64,000 bases of DNA from Ostrinia nubilalis (Eukaryota; Arthropoda; Insecta; Lepidoptera; Crambidae), in NCBI RefSeq assembly GCF_963855985.1, contig NC_087110.1, positions 9,353,001 through 9,417,000 of the forward strand, written 5' to 3'. The translations under genes and the position numbers were made by a program. Every line of letters begins with the position of its first letter. The first letter of the stretch is position 1. Shown here in pieces: positions 1 through 10,451 of the stretch. Below the pieces are notes generated by a model. That model ran no database searches and was not told the DNA's origin. It worked only from the letters and a program-made list of their open reading frames with translations.

Positions 1-372
1 AGGTTTTTAATACTAATATTAAGACGCCTAATTAAGAAGTCTGTTCCATAAAATTAAATAATACATTTTCTTTAATTAGAAGACGCATGGCGCTGTAAAG
101 ACTTTTTGAAACAGATTAAAATACATGCTAGGAAAGTCGCAAAAAGTACCTCATACCACACATACAAACCACAGTTCGTTTGCGCCTTTGTTCTAGTTCA
201 AAAGACGTCTCTCACTCATCCGTGCGAGCCTGTCTACATTTTAATAAGGACGCCATTATGGAAGAGTGAAAAAAGGTTTCAAGAGGCAAAATGACGCGTT
301 ACTAGTAAAGAAGTTCTAAGTGACTCTCTAAGGTACATGATAAACAACGCTAAAATTAGATTTAATTTTAGT
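1..372. other. AT-rich sequence, no gene seen
   Basis: No coding region, RNA or recognisable repeat is visible. The short open frames have no protein-like composition or motif. Confidence 0.5.
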
Positions 373-748
373 AGGGATGTTTGTTATAGGATATGTAGTT
401 TCGGTTATGGATACGGTTACGGATATTACGGTTTCGATAACAGTTACGGATATCTGTGCTTTAGAATGCAATTTGCAATAGTTGTCCAACACGGCTCATT
501 CATGGCCGTACACTTTACATCGAATAAAAAGTAGGTAATAAAAAAGTTAAAATTGATACTAGATGGCATTATTAATATTAAGGTAAGTCAGGCTGTTATG
601 CCTTTAAAACATATAATGCTATACAAAAAACAATTTAAACTGCCTACATCCGAAACTATCCGTAACTTTTGAATCGGTTACGGTTTTGGATATTTTTTTA
701 TTTCGGATATCCGAAACTTTCGGTTACGGATATCCATAACATCCCTGA
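373..748. repeat. Inverted-repeat MITE-like element, 376 bp
   Basis: The ends are inverted copies: GGGATGTT near 374 and AACATCCC at 739-746. Both arms repeat a short degenerate word close to CGGTTACGGATAT, in opposite orientation on the two sides (about 400-450 and 660-735). Terminal inverted repeats without coding capacity fit a non-autonomous DNA transposon. The GGGATGTT terminus is reminiscent of hAT elements, but I found no clean 8-bp target duplication, so the superfamily is open. Confidence 0.55.
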
Positions 749-910
749 ATCTAAATATAGAAATTCTAATTCTAAGTAGGCTTTTTTCAACTTACCGTCT
801 AAACCTAAACCGTCCTTGCCCTACCACCACTTTTGTACAACATTATCGGCTGATGCTGAAGTGTTTTTTTTTTTTTTTTTTAATTAAGCCTAGACTGTAA
901 ACTGTTTCTA

Positions 911-2473
911 CACACACCGGCAGATTTAGCGGAACGCAAAAAAAAGTATGAAAATAAGGAAAATTACTACTGATCTATGAAATATTTATTATACAAAATA
1001 AAGAGATAATTAAAATAAAATAAAATAACATAGATTTTTTAAATATTTAGTCGTTTTTATTTAATAAAAAATCATCGAAACGAAATTTCAATTTTTCAGT
1101 TTTGAACAAAAATTAGAAATTGTGGCCAGATTAAAAATTAGGGTAGCTTATCACTAACCAAATGAATTAATTAATGATGGGTATTTCCCCCTCTTGCTCT
1201 GATGATGGTTTCCATTCATCTGAGCATGCTGCAGTTAATGTTATGAAGGGTATTTTGGGGCAATGTCTGCCATTCCTCTAGTAACGCGTTTCTCAACACC
1301 ATCGGTGGTATTCTGAATTTAACACATCTTTTAAGAAAGTCCAAGACATGTTCTATAGGATTCTTGTCTAGGGATCTTGCCAGCCACTGCATCATGGGTA
1401 GATACATATCCAAATGGTTTAGATGTGCCTGTACTGAGCGAGCACTGTGAAAACGAACATTATCGTGAATTAAACTAAAGGAGTCCACAATAAATGGAGT
1501 AAATGGCACATCATGTTCTTCTAAAATGTTCCTAGTGTACCATTCAGAAGTCGTATTTCCTCCATCACCCACCACTAACTCCGTGCGAGCTCCCAAACAA
1601 ATCCTTCCCCACACCAGAATTAAGCTACCTCCATAAACCACGATATTTTCAAAATTAAGACTAAATGTTACGTTCTCTTTGTGTCTCCATATTCGCTATC
1701 TTCCATCGATCTGGTTTAAGAGAACTCTGCACTCATAAGTGAAGAGATCATGCCTCCAGTCGTTCAAGACCCAATCACGATATTCACGTGAAAAGTTCAA
1801 TATGTTTTTTCGGTGCTGTGTCACAAGTTGGAGCTTTCTCGGGTATGCACGACCCTATACCAACTTCAGTAAATCTCCTGTGAACTGTGGGCTCAGTCAC
1901 TCTTACTCCTCGAGTGTCTTTAAGGTTATTTCTGGCTTGAACAGCAGGTAACCGCGACTCTGAAAACTCGAAGTTGTAAAAAACGGTCATCCCGTCGCGA
2001 AGTACGCCTTTTTCTGACTTGAACCCTCCTCCTAACGACAGAAATGATCAATCTGTACCGTTGGTTACTGCCATGGGTGGTCGATACTGATCAACGACGT
2101 CTTACGGCAGCCGATTTGTATGCATGGCCATTACTTCTCATTTCATCTGCCTTAATGATTTCTGACGGTGCTAAGCTGGGCATAATAAACCCTTATAAGT
2201 AACTGAATGCTTACACAACAAAATTCTCAGAAAAAAACATCTTTCACGTAAAAGAAATCCAAATTAGCAAAAGCTTCATTCAATTCAAAACACTCAACGA
2301 AACTGTTGATGGGGTAATTTAAACAAAATAATTAAAAAAATATACTGTTGGCAATTATTTTTTTCATATTTAGAATTAAATTAAAAAATAATGTCATAAT
2401 TAGGCATTTTTTTCCTAAAATAATGATGATATTGATGCTTTTTTTTCCGTTCCTCTAAATCTGCCGGTGTGTG
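911..2473 (-). mobile_element. Tc1-family DNA transposon, complete ends, dead transposase
   Basis: Both termini are intact. CACACACCGGCAGATTTAG at 911 is mirrored by CTAAATCTGCCGGTGTGTG ending at 2473, and the match runs about 36 bp with few mismatches (911-946 and 2438-2473). The element is flanked by TA at 909-910 and 2474-2475, the target duplication expected of the Tc1/mariner superfamily. Its 1,563-bp length is typical of a complete Tc1 element. A decayed transposase lies on the minus strand inside. Confidence 0.9.
1216..2110 (-). pseudogene. Tc1-like transposase pseudogene
   Basis: Tc1 transposases bind the element's inverted repeats and cut and paste it through a DDE catalytic triad. 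The minus strand carries the expected blocks in order. At about 1990-1784 is helix-turn-helix-like sequence ending EPTVHRRFTEVGIGS. Around 1780-1680 are pieces matching the family's HRDW and DESRF/DGR.R.WR region. From 1641 to 1216 a 141-residue frame holds HDNVRFHSA (second catalytic Asp; family form DNARPHTA) and DKNPIEHVLDFLK (catalytic Glu block; family form DLNPIEHVW). Frameshifts and a stop (after MAVTNGTD, near 2055) separate the pieces and there is no continuous frame. The first catalytic region reads YECR where the family has DESR, so the first Asp is also lost. The copy is inactive. Confidence 0.85.
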
Positions 2474-2503
2474 TATATCTGTTACAAATAAATATATATT
2501 TAT

Positions 2504-2652
2504 TGAATTTCCTGAACACTATAATCCGGGCATTTTTAAGGCGAGAGTGAATAGGCACTTACAGGGCAGATATGTACCATCCTAGACTGCATCTCACTTA
2601 ACACCAGGTGCGTTTGCGGTCAAATACCTGCCTTGTCTAGCATAAAAAAAAG
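2504..2652 (+). mobile_element. LINE 3' end, heavily 5'-truncated (CR1/Jockey-like)
   Basis: Nearly identical to 16070-16220: the last ~30 codons of a reverse-transcriptase ORF (ending HLQGRYVPS and stop), a ~75-bp 3' UTR and an A-rich tail at about 2641. Truncation from the 5' side is the usual outcome of target-primed reverse transcription. It sits just outside the right end of the Tc1 element. Confidence 0.8.
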
Positions 2653-2654
2653 AT

Positions 2655-3712
2655 AAACAAAGGCGCTAAACGTTGTGGCGACAGAGTGCCGAAAGAAACT
2701 TCGTTGCTTTGGCAATCTTATGTAAAATGTGTAACTTGAAGTCTCTACGCTTTTCTCATTTAAATAATCATTAATTTTATACGTAGTAGTACCTACCTAT
2801 CCTTTTTCAAAAGATTTTTTGTAGTCTGAAATGTAAATTTTTGAATAAACAATGAAGTCTCATAACATGATATTCGTTCTTTCTTCAATTTCAAGCATAT
2901 ACCTAATATGCTTTTTTTGGCACAAATTGAATCCAGTCAAAGCTAGATTCGTCCAGTATTATTATAATCTGTGGCTTCGTTCTGTAATCTAAGAGGGCAA
3001 TGACTTTGTGACTCAGGGCACACTTAGGGGTCCGATTATTGTATTCTTAGGGCGCTTATTCGTGTGCTCAGAAATCTATTGATCTTTTTTCAATTCAATG
3101 CATCGTAGAGTGGTATGGGAGGAGGCTTATGTTAGTGAAAGGGTCTTTAAGAGTAATTTCTTTTTCGATTTATCCCGACTTACATGTGCCATTATATTTT
3201 CTGGTCAATCAATTAGGTTTGATGAACACTACTTGAGCATTCACACTTTATGGGAAACGTAGCACTGAAACTATACCAATAGAGTAAGGTGGTAGGCTAT
3301 GTAAGAAAGATGAGCCTTTGACACGTTTAAGTGAAATAGTGGCTCCAAATGGCTCGTGTAATGCTCACGGTGCTGCTCGCCAGTTTTGTTACTTGAACTT
3401 GGCTTGACACGCTACCACGTGTAAAAATTACGAGTATTTAAGAAGAATTCCGTTAACTCCTTCAATTAAGTTAAAATGGGATAGAAATTCGCGTTTCTCA
3501 AATTTCGTACCTATTGACAGTCCGTCACCAACACCGTTAATAGGTATTACGTATAGTTTTTGCAATTTACGAAGGCGAGTGAGCTTTACATGTGTGGGGT
3601 TTGGCTATTCAAAAGTTTTGAAGACATTGCACTATCGTTATGTGCATGTACACGTACACACACAAGTAAAGCAACTATAAATGCCTACATAAACCAGCCA
3701 ACCAACCGACTA
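2655..3712. other. No gene or recognised repeat
   Basis: AT-rich sequence without a credible coding frame. A short CA/GT-rich run lies at about 3645-3665. Confidence 0.45.
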
Positions 3713-3714
3713 TA

Positions 3715-3834
3715 AGGCTGAGTTGCACCACCAAACTTTGACCGTAACTATAACGATACCCGGTGGTTTTTGTATGGAGTTTGACAGATTTTTGACGGTT
3801 GTTTCAGTCAAAGTAAGATGGTGCAACCCAGCCT
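3715..3834. repeat. TA-flanked MITE, family A, copy 1 (120 bp)
   Basis: Terminal inverted repeats AGGCTGAGTTGCACCA and TGGTGCAACCCAGCCT, flanked by TA on both sides. A second copy lies at 7644-7761. There is no coding capacity. TA duplication and short inverted ends suggest mobilisation by a Tc1/mariner-type transposase. Confidence 0.85.
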
Positions 3835-3839
3835 TATTA

Positions 3840-4790
3840 TCACATTGGTGCCGTTTCTTAGAATCATTAATGGAAATGTTGCCCTAATGAAGCCAATAAA
3901 CTGCCGTATGCCCTTGGCTTGTATGAATTCGGAAACAGATATTCGGAAGTATAGTTCACTGAATGCTGCGAGCATTTATAACTAGCTTTAGACTGCGGAT
4001 TCACTCGTGTGGTTTGATCAGAGAAATATTTTTGTAACGCACGTTCCCCAAAACTTTATTTGTCTACCAAAAACCTGGCTTTGAATTTATAGTTTTTAAT
4101 TTCAATTGCATGCTTTTCGAATTGTTTCATAAGTCCATAAATCCTTAAAAGAATTGATTACATGTAATATGTAACATATAATGTAGAGCTTCCTCATTGT
4201 GTCTAAAAAAAGATTTGATATTAAAATTAAATCCCCTGTCTGAACCCTTTGAATTTTACTTTATCGACAATAAGTAGCCTATATCCTTTTCCAAGATCCA
4301 ATCTATTTCTATACCAAAACTCATCAAAACCAGTTCAGCGGTTAAGGCGTGAAAAGGTAACAAACATACAGATTCACATTCTCAGTTATAATATTAGCAA
4401 CGATGAATGTACCTGCTTTTGTAAATGTAATTCAATCCTTATTCCCTCATTAGTGAAGGTTATAATTGAGTGAAGCGACTCGTTAGGCGCGCGTCGAGTG
4501 GTGACCTGTGACGTCAGACCGTCTGGTGTAGTGTAGTGCATTTGAAGGGGAATTAGGGACACTTTTGGCCCTATGAGGGTGGTACAGTCTGTGGCAGACG
4601 GCATTTTAGACTTCTGTTTCGTTATTATCTAGACTAAGGTATGGAGGTATATTTTAATGTGATATTAGAGTGCCTATGTAATATTTCTACTGGTTAGTAC
4701 AGTAGTTCTGAAGCTGGGGGTAACCCCCTGCAGGGGTAAATCAGCAAAGAACACTAAAATTGTAAGATTGATGTTAATTTGTGATTAATA
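3840..4790. other. No gene or recognised repeat
   Basis: Nothing codable. A 25-bp imperfect palindrome (GGGGGTAACCCCC core) lies near 4716-4740. Confidence 0.4.
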
Positions 4791-4794
4791 AGAC

Positions 4795-5606
4795 CAAAGG
4801 ATAGTGCCAGGGTCTGGACCAAGTGCTGCCCAGAATCAACCCATAGTGCATTTTGTTCCTCAGGCCAATACTAATGTGTAAACCGAAGCGCACTGCAATC
4901 TATCCCTGGAGTTAAGAGAAAAAAAGAGTTTTGTTTTGAAATATTTACATACAAAATATCATCGATATATACGTACTACGCATAAGATTTCGTGATTTTG
5001 GCATTAAATAACACTCGATATGTTGAATTTAACCATACTGCATCCGTACGCGTTACTTTAGTGCGACTTAGACATTCTTTATTAGCGATCTAGCGCTGTT
5101 GCAATAGTTTGGTTAGTTGACAGAAATCATTATAATTTCCAAAATGAAGCAAGAAGTTTTAGTTTTCTATCCTTGCGAAAAATCAATTTATTGGTGTATT
5201 ACAATCGATTATTGAAGTTATTGTAAGCTAAAACTTCTTAATTCGACTTCTTAAATTAATTTCGGTCAACTAACCAAACTAGGTACTGCAACAGCGCTTG
5301 ATTGCTTATAAATAATGTCGAAGTCGTACTAAATTAAGGTGTACGGATGCAATATGGTTAAGTTCAACACAGCGAGTGTTATTTAATGCTAAAATCGCGA
5401 AATCTTATGCGTAGTAGGTATACATCGATGATATTTTGTATGTAAATAATTCCAAACAAAACTCTTTTTTTCTCTTAACTCCAGGGATAGATTTCAGTGC
5501 GCTCCGGTTTACAAATTAGTATTGGCCTGAGGAACAAAATGCACTATGGTTTCATTCTGGGCAGCACTTGGTCCAACTTCCATACATGGATTGGCACTGT
5601 CCTTTC
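4795..5606. repeat. Long foldback (inverted repeat) element, arms ~370-380 bp
   Basis: The left arm (4795-5165) and right arm (5227-5606) are reverse complements at roughly 90% by eye, with a ~60-bp spacer. Landmarks: GGACCAAGTGCTGCCCAGAA at about 4819 is mirrored by TTCTGGGCAGCACTTGGTCC at about 5555-5574, and AAACTTCTTAATTCG at 5230 pairs with the AGAAGTTTTAG region of the left arm at about 5150. The right arm has an extra ~16 bp near its outer end. No coding frame was found. It could be a foldback transposon or an inverted duplication; any transcript would form a long hairpin. The right edge abuts an inverted LINE fragment. Confidence 0.85.
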
Positions 5607-5712
5607 AAGGTTCATTCACTCTCGCCTTGAAGATGCCTGGATTAAAAAATCAAATTCAAAAATATTTATTCAGTTTAGACCACAAGTGGCACATATGAAC
5701 GTCAAAATATAG
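5607..5712 (-). mobile_element. LINE 3' fragments, minus strand
   Basis: Positions 5612-5647 are the reverse complement of the LINE segment encoding NPG.FKARVN seen at 2530-2560 and 16095-16125. The following AATTCAAAAATATTTATTCA run resembles the inverted 3' tail common to many lepidopteran LINEs. Confidence 0.55.
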
Positions 5713-5759
5713 AAAATAATAAAAAAGAAAAGGTAGCCCTTATGGGGCACTTTACGTCT

Positions 5760-7640
5760 CCTTATCTTTTTACCAGTTTATTATATTATAGAGTTCGATA
5801 AAGATATCAGTAGACGGAACCTTGAATATTTTACGGATAAAAATTAGTCTACGAGTATCTATGGCAATTAGTGAATTTTCAGATCTAAAGCTAAATTCTA
5901 GATAGAAAAAACAAGCACTTCTTTCTTACAATTTAACGATTCTCCACTCCCTGTCAATATAAAACAATCTCTTGTGTGAATTACCAACGTTGTCTTATTA
6001 TAGCAGTAAAGCAGTACTTAATAAAATAAAATTCTTAATTTCCTCTACGAGACGTAAAGCTGTATATTCATTTATGTCACGATTCATACACTTCGGTCGT
6101 CAAAAGCAGATTACGCAAAGGGGCTGCCAGTCGAAATCAGCCATTTTGGATTCGGAAACTTAAAAAGGTTTCTTCGCTTCCAATTTGAGCTAGCATCAAT
6201 TTCCAACCCTCATCACGGGGTGAACAATGGGGAATGACCTTAAGGTAGCTCGCACCACGCATGCGCAAACCCTCGTTGTACATCATGGCTCCTCAGTCCG
6301 CGTATTGACGCCGTACGACAGCGTATCCTTGCCCAATATTAAACCTTTTCGAACTAAAAACACTTTATCTTCCCAATATATGACTTAACAGTGTACTCGT
6401 GATACCGTGTGTAGTTATTTTCTCAGTTCTGTGACTGTGTGTGCAAAAGAGTGGGCGGAAAACCGGATTTTTCTGGCTAATACTGGCCAATACCAGTGGT
6501 GAGTAGTTGAGTAATTATTTAGAAATTACAAATACCCGATGAGGGCGTGATAAGAGTGAGTGTTATTTGTGTGCGTTGTTGTAATTTGAGTGTGTGGGTG
6601 ACTGAAAGAAACATTAATTTCTGCAGGAATGTTTATACAGTTTATTGATTTTGTAAAGTTTCTGAGCCGCCTCAGCGATTTCGAGCGTCGTGTTTTTCGA
6701 TAAAGCGTCATATAGACGGTGTTTTTCGCGTGAACGCGGTGTATAATGAGCTCCTTATTGGATTCCGTCATTTGATATTTTTGAGGGATGTTCGTTACAT
6801 TTTCCCCATCGTTATCTAAGCTACAAATGTGCAGAGTTTTCTCTTTTAAAAAAGTGTCACGTTGCCAATGCTACAGTATCAGTAAAGTATTAAGTAGATA
6901 ATACTTATCCAGAATAACACCTTTTGTATCTTAAAGTTGTTTTTTAAATATTAAAAGCACATAAAAATATAGAAAATTTGGGAAAAATTACAATTGGTTT
7001 AGGTGGGCGTCGGTTTTATTCATGAACTTTATGAATATTTATTTAGAGACTCTAATATTTCACAGTGTTTTATGATTTATGTGCTCTGAATAAGTGATAA
7101 CGTCTACTTCATTATTTTTCCAATAAACATCGTAAAATTTTTTATGTAGACACTAAAAATCTACAACTGAGAATCCTTAACTTGGAAAATATTTTGATAG
7201 AATAAATCATTACTGGAGGTATAAATATCTGTTTATCCATAGTTTTCAACTAGATGGAAATACTTGACGTTACCTACTAACGTAGGTTTATTATTTTAGG
7301 TCAGACTAACCGAAAGAGTCGACAATTGATTACTATTTGATTCAATTTAAACTCGCATTCACAGATAGGTACACATTTGAATCAGCATTCCAAAAATAAG
7401 TCTCCAAAACGTAAGAATCTTCACAAAGTACTTTATGGTGACCGTCAAATCTGTAAGTTGCGTTTAAAACTCTACATTTTCTCCAAGTTCGTCTCATTCT
7501 TCCATCGATCTACAGGATAGAAGAAGAAGAAATTCGAATACAACTCGCTTATTTCAATTCAAACATGCGGCTCCACAAAATGCAAAATAAATCTTTATAA
7601 AAAATAACCCTTCAGAACAATTTAGATCCTTAAAAATAAA
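5760..7640. other. No gene or recognised repeat
   Basis: Several short open frames (for example 6526-6771 minus) lack motifs and have low-complexity composition. A more GC-balanced patch at about 6190-6340 is not codable. Confidence 0.45.
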
Positions 7641-7643
7641 CTA

Positions 7644-7761
7644 AGGCTGAGTTGCACCCTAACTTTGACCGTAACTGTAACGATAACCGGTGTACTTTGT
7701 ATGGAGTTTGACAGATTTTTGACGTTTGTCAAAGTTAAACTAAGATGGTGCAACCCAGCCT
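7644..7761. repeat. TA-type MITE, family A, copy 2 (118 bp)
   Basis: Same ends and interior as 3715-3834, including the shared GTATGGAGTTTGACAGATTT. The left flank is TA; the right flank has drifted to AA. Confidence 0.85.
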
Positions 7762-7764
7762 AAC

Positions 7765-9618
7765 GCAAAGATTTGTAATCCAAAGTGTAAGGGACTGGTG
7801 CATGAAATAGGATTCAAAAGAGAAACCTGTGCTGCTTCAAGAGTCACTCACGAACTTTAAAAAGCATTTGTAGAGCTTTTTCATAACTAGACCCACATTG
7901 TTTCCTAGTTAATCGAAGATCCACACGATAGATGAAGAAATCTGCATAATTTTACCTACTGCTTAATGCTTGCCTCAAATACAGTAAACAGCACATCAGC
8001 CTACCCAATTTTGTTGCAAACTCAATCCTATTTTAACTACACAAGAGCCCACAGTGTTTATCTTGACGTGCCCTCGTCTGTATATCCCTTGCCCTAATTG
8101 GCTACCTGACGAAAGCCATCTCCTTACAAAGGTCCAAGATCTTGATTTAGATAACTGATCTCCCAAAAGGGATATGACTTGTGAATAAAGGTACTCGTTG
8201 AGGATATAGGGTGACGTAGGAAATGAGATTGCAAGTAGATTTTGAAGAGTTTATGGTATCGTAATTTGTTAATCAAAATTAATCATGAACGATAACTTTA
8301 CTATGAGGTAGTTTTGACGGAAAGCAGAAACTAAAAAAAATCTCCAAATTGAATTTAATTTAAAAAACACTTGTACTCGTAATAAAATACGCTTTAATAA
8401 ACTAATAAAAATCTGGTATCTATCTATACATTTTCTGCTCCTAAATAATGTAGAGCGATATTGGTAAAGGTGCATTTGACATCTTCATAAAAAAAGATGT
8501 ATTTAACATCTTAGATTAAAATATTACACTCTTCTTCTCTTCTAAGTATATACTCGTATATACTATATAAAAGTCTGTAATAGGATTAATTAAGAGACAT
8601 AAAGATTTGAGACATTTCCTTGGCTCCAAAATTTTCTATTAAAACTCATAAAACCTCATTTATTTATGCAAGTAGGCTTTTAAAAAGCACTTTTACACGT
8701 CCCAGTATTATACCATTCTCTTTCAATGCGGGCTCACAATTTAACATTTTATCAAACCGTTCCAAACTTCCAACATTACTTGTCTTGATTGTGAGGTCAT
8801 ATTGACGATCAAATTAGATTCTGACTACACAGTGAACGAAATAGTGAGGAGGGTAACAGTGCCTGACGTAGGCAAAAAAATCAATTCATAATCAACAAAG
8901 TAGGTTAGAGACAAGTTGATTTCACGACCCCCAGTAAAGAGGAACACGACTTGAGGAGGGGAGTTTAAGAGTCAAAAACATAACCTTCCTGTCTAACAGT
9001 CGGGTATAAATGTGTGACACGATTCGAGAAGGGGATCTTAAGATGAAGAGTCAAAATGTGAATGAAATTAGAATGAATTTACTGGGGTTGCTGCTTACCC
9101 AGCGTCATAAGGCAGGATCTATTCATCCAAGGATATATCTTGACGCGTGAAACAATTAGAATAATTTTCCAGTGTTGGTCGGCTTTCATAGGATGTCAAA
9201 CGTAGGTCCTATCTGTACAGGAGTTGCAGTGGTGGGATAGAGAGGTGGTATTAGATTCTTGTGCACAGTTTTTTTATATTATAAGCACATAAATCGAAGA
9301 TAGCAAGTGTATTTGAAGTCGTTGAGAGATAAGAAGGGAACCACAAGTCTCCAATGGTTTGAAATGCACCATAATGAAATTAGATAAGGGTCAAATTCTG
9401 TAGCCACTATGTTACTTATTCTGCATTTTCAATTAAAGTTGCCTAATAGTTGTACACTCATTATGTTTAAATAATTCGAATTGAAATGTTTCTCAGGAAG
9501 TGAATTATTGTTAATTCTTATGAGAAATAAAAGTTCTTAAACCGTTAAATGAATTGCCCCTATTTGCTTCTTTGATGTAGGAGTATAAGCTATAATTTTT
9601 GTGTGAAAGAGTAATAAA
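7765..9618. other. No gene or recognised repeat
   Basis: AT-rich, many short poly-A and poly-T runs, no credible coding sequence. It ends at the BEL insertion site. Confidence 0.45.
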
Positions 9619-9622
9619 CACT

Positions 9623-9927
9623 TGTTCGCGCTGCTACATCAGCGCCACCACCGGCGACGCTAGCGCCCCCTATTGTAATCAAGCATGCTCCATAGAAAGA
9701 GGTCTATGGAGCCGAGAGAATTTTTGTCTATGCGACGACCGCCAACGAAGAGCGTCGCTTCCATTCTTTTTACCGCCAACGAGAAAGGCTTTATTTTTCT
9801 GTAATGTACCTATAATATTGTTTAAACCGAAGTAAACCCCAATGTTCACCGAAGAATGGCTTATTATTGAAAAGGCCCCTATTTTCAAGATCCTACAAAA
9901 CTACAAACTATAACCTAAGCTCCAACA
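9623..9927 (+). repeat. BEL element 5' LTR
   Basis: 305 bp, starting TG and ending CA, matching 15022-15326 without a difference I can see. It should carry the element's promoter and poly(A) functions; no canonical TATA box is obvious. Confidence 0.93.
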
Positions 9928-9933
9928 TGTTTT

Positions 9934-9947
9934 TGGCGACCGTAGAC
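9934..9947 (+). promoter_or_regulatory. Primer binding site (tRNA-Arg type)
   Basis: TGGCGACCGTAGAC begins 6 bp after the 5' LTR. It starts with TGG, the complement of the tRNA CCA end, and resembles the Arg-tRNA primer sites known from Drosophila 412 and mdg1. It primes minus-strand cDNA synthesis. Confidence 0.75.
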
Positions 9948-10451
9948 ATCACGAACACGAAGAAAACTGCTGAAAAAACGATGATTCCGATGAAGAACCG
10001 ATGCTAAACCCAAAACCAGGCCTCCATCCAAGATTCCAAGCACCTATAACCTATTGCACGATTGTAATGCGCATGGAGTGTCGTAAAGTGTTTCATCCAG
10101 TTTTCATGTTAACTCGCTAAGTATATTTTCAAATTCTCCAAGCAACAGGTGGGTTCTTTTCTTGTCGCTCTTCACTGTCTTCCTGTTTGTGCCTTCGCTA
10201 TTAGCTTTGCACGCATTAAACACCACACGCCGAACTGTTTCAGTCTAATCGGGCCTACAACGTGGGGGTGCCTATCACGCGTGCTAACCTCTGAGCAGCC
10301 GATCTCCGCTTCTGCTGCGGGCGGCGTCAGGGCAGTTGTAAAGCTTCGGGGCATCGGGCTGAGGCTGCGACGCGCACGAGTTGCGCAAAGGACCGCTATA
10401 CAAGTTTGACCTGCACATTTTATTTGCTTATTTCATTGTTTGTGCGCCAAT

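Noticed and set aside
9380..9410. TTCTGTAGCCACTATGTT shared with the LINE end at 15855
   Set aside because: Similarity stops after about 19 bp on both sides; I cannot separate a tiny fragment from chance.
9679..9888. 69-codon minus-strand open frame, repeated identically at 15078-15287
   Set aside because: It lies inside the two identical LTRs; the repetition reflects the LTR duplication, not a conserved gene.
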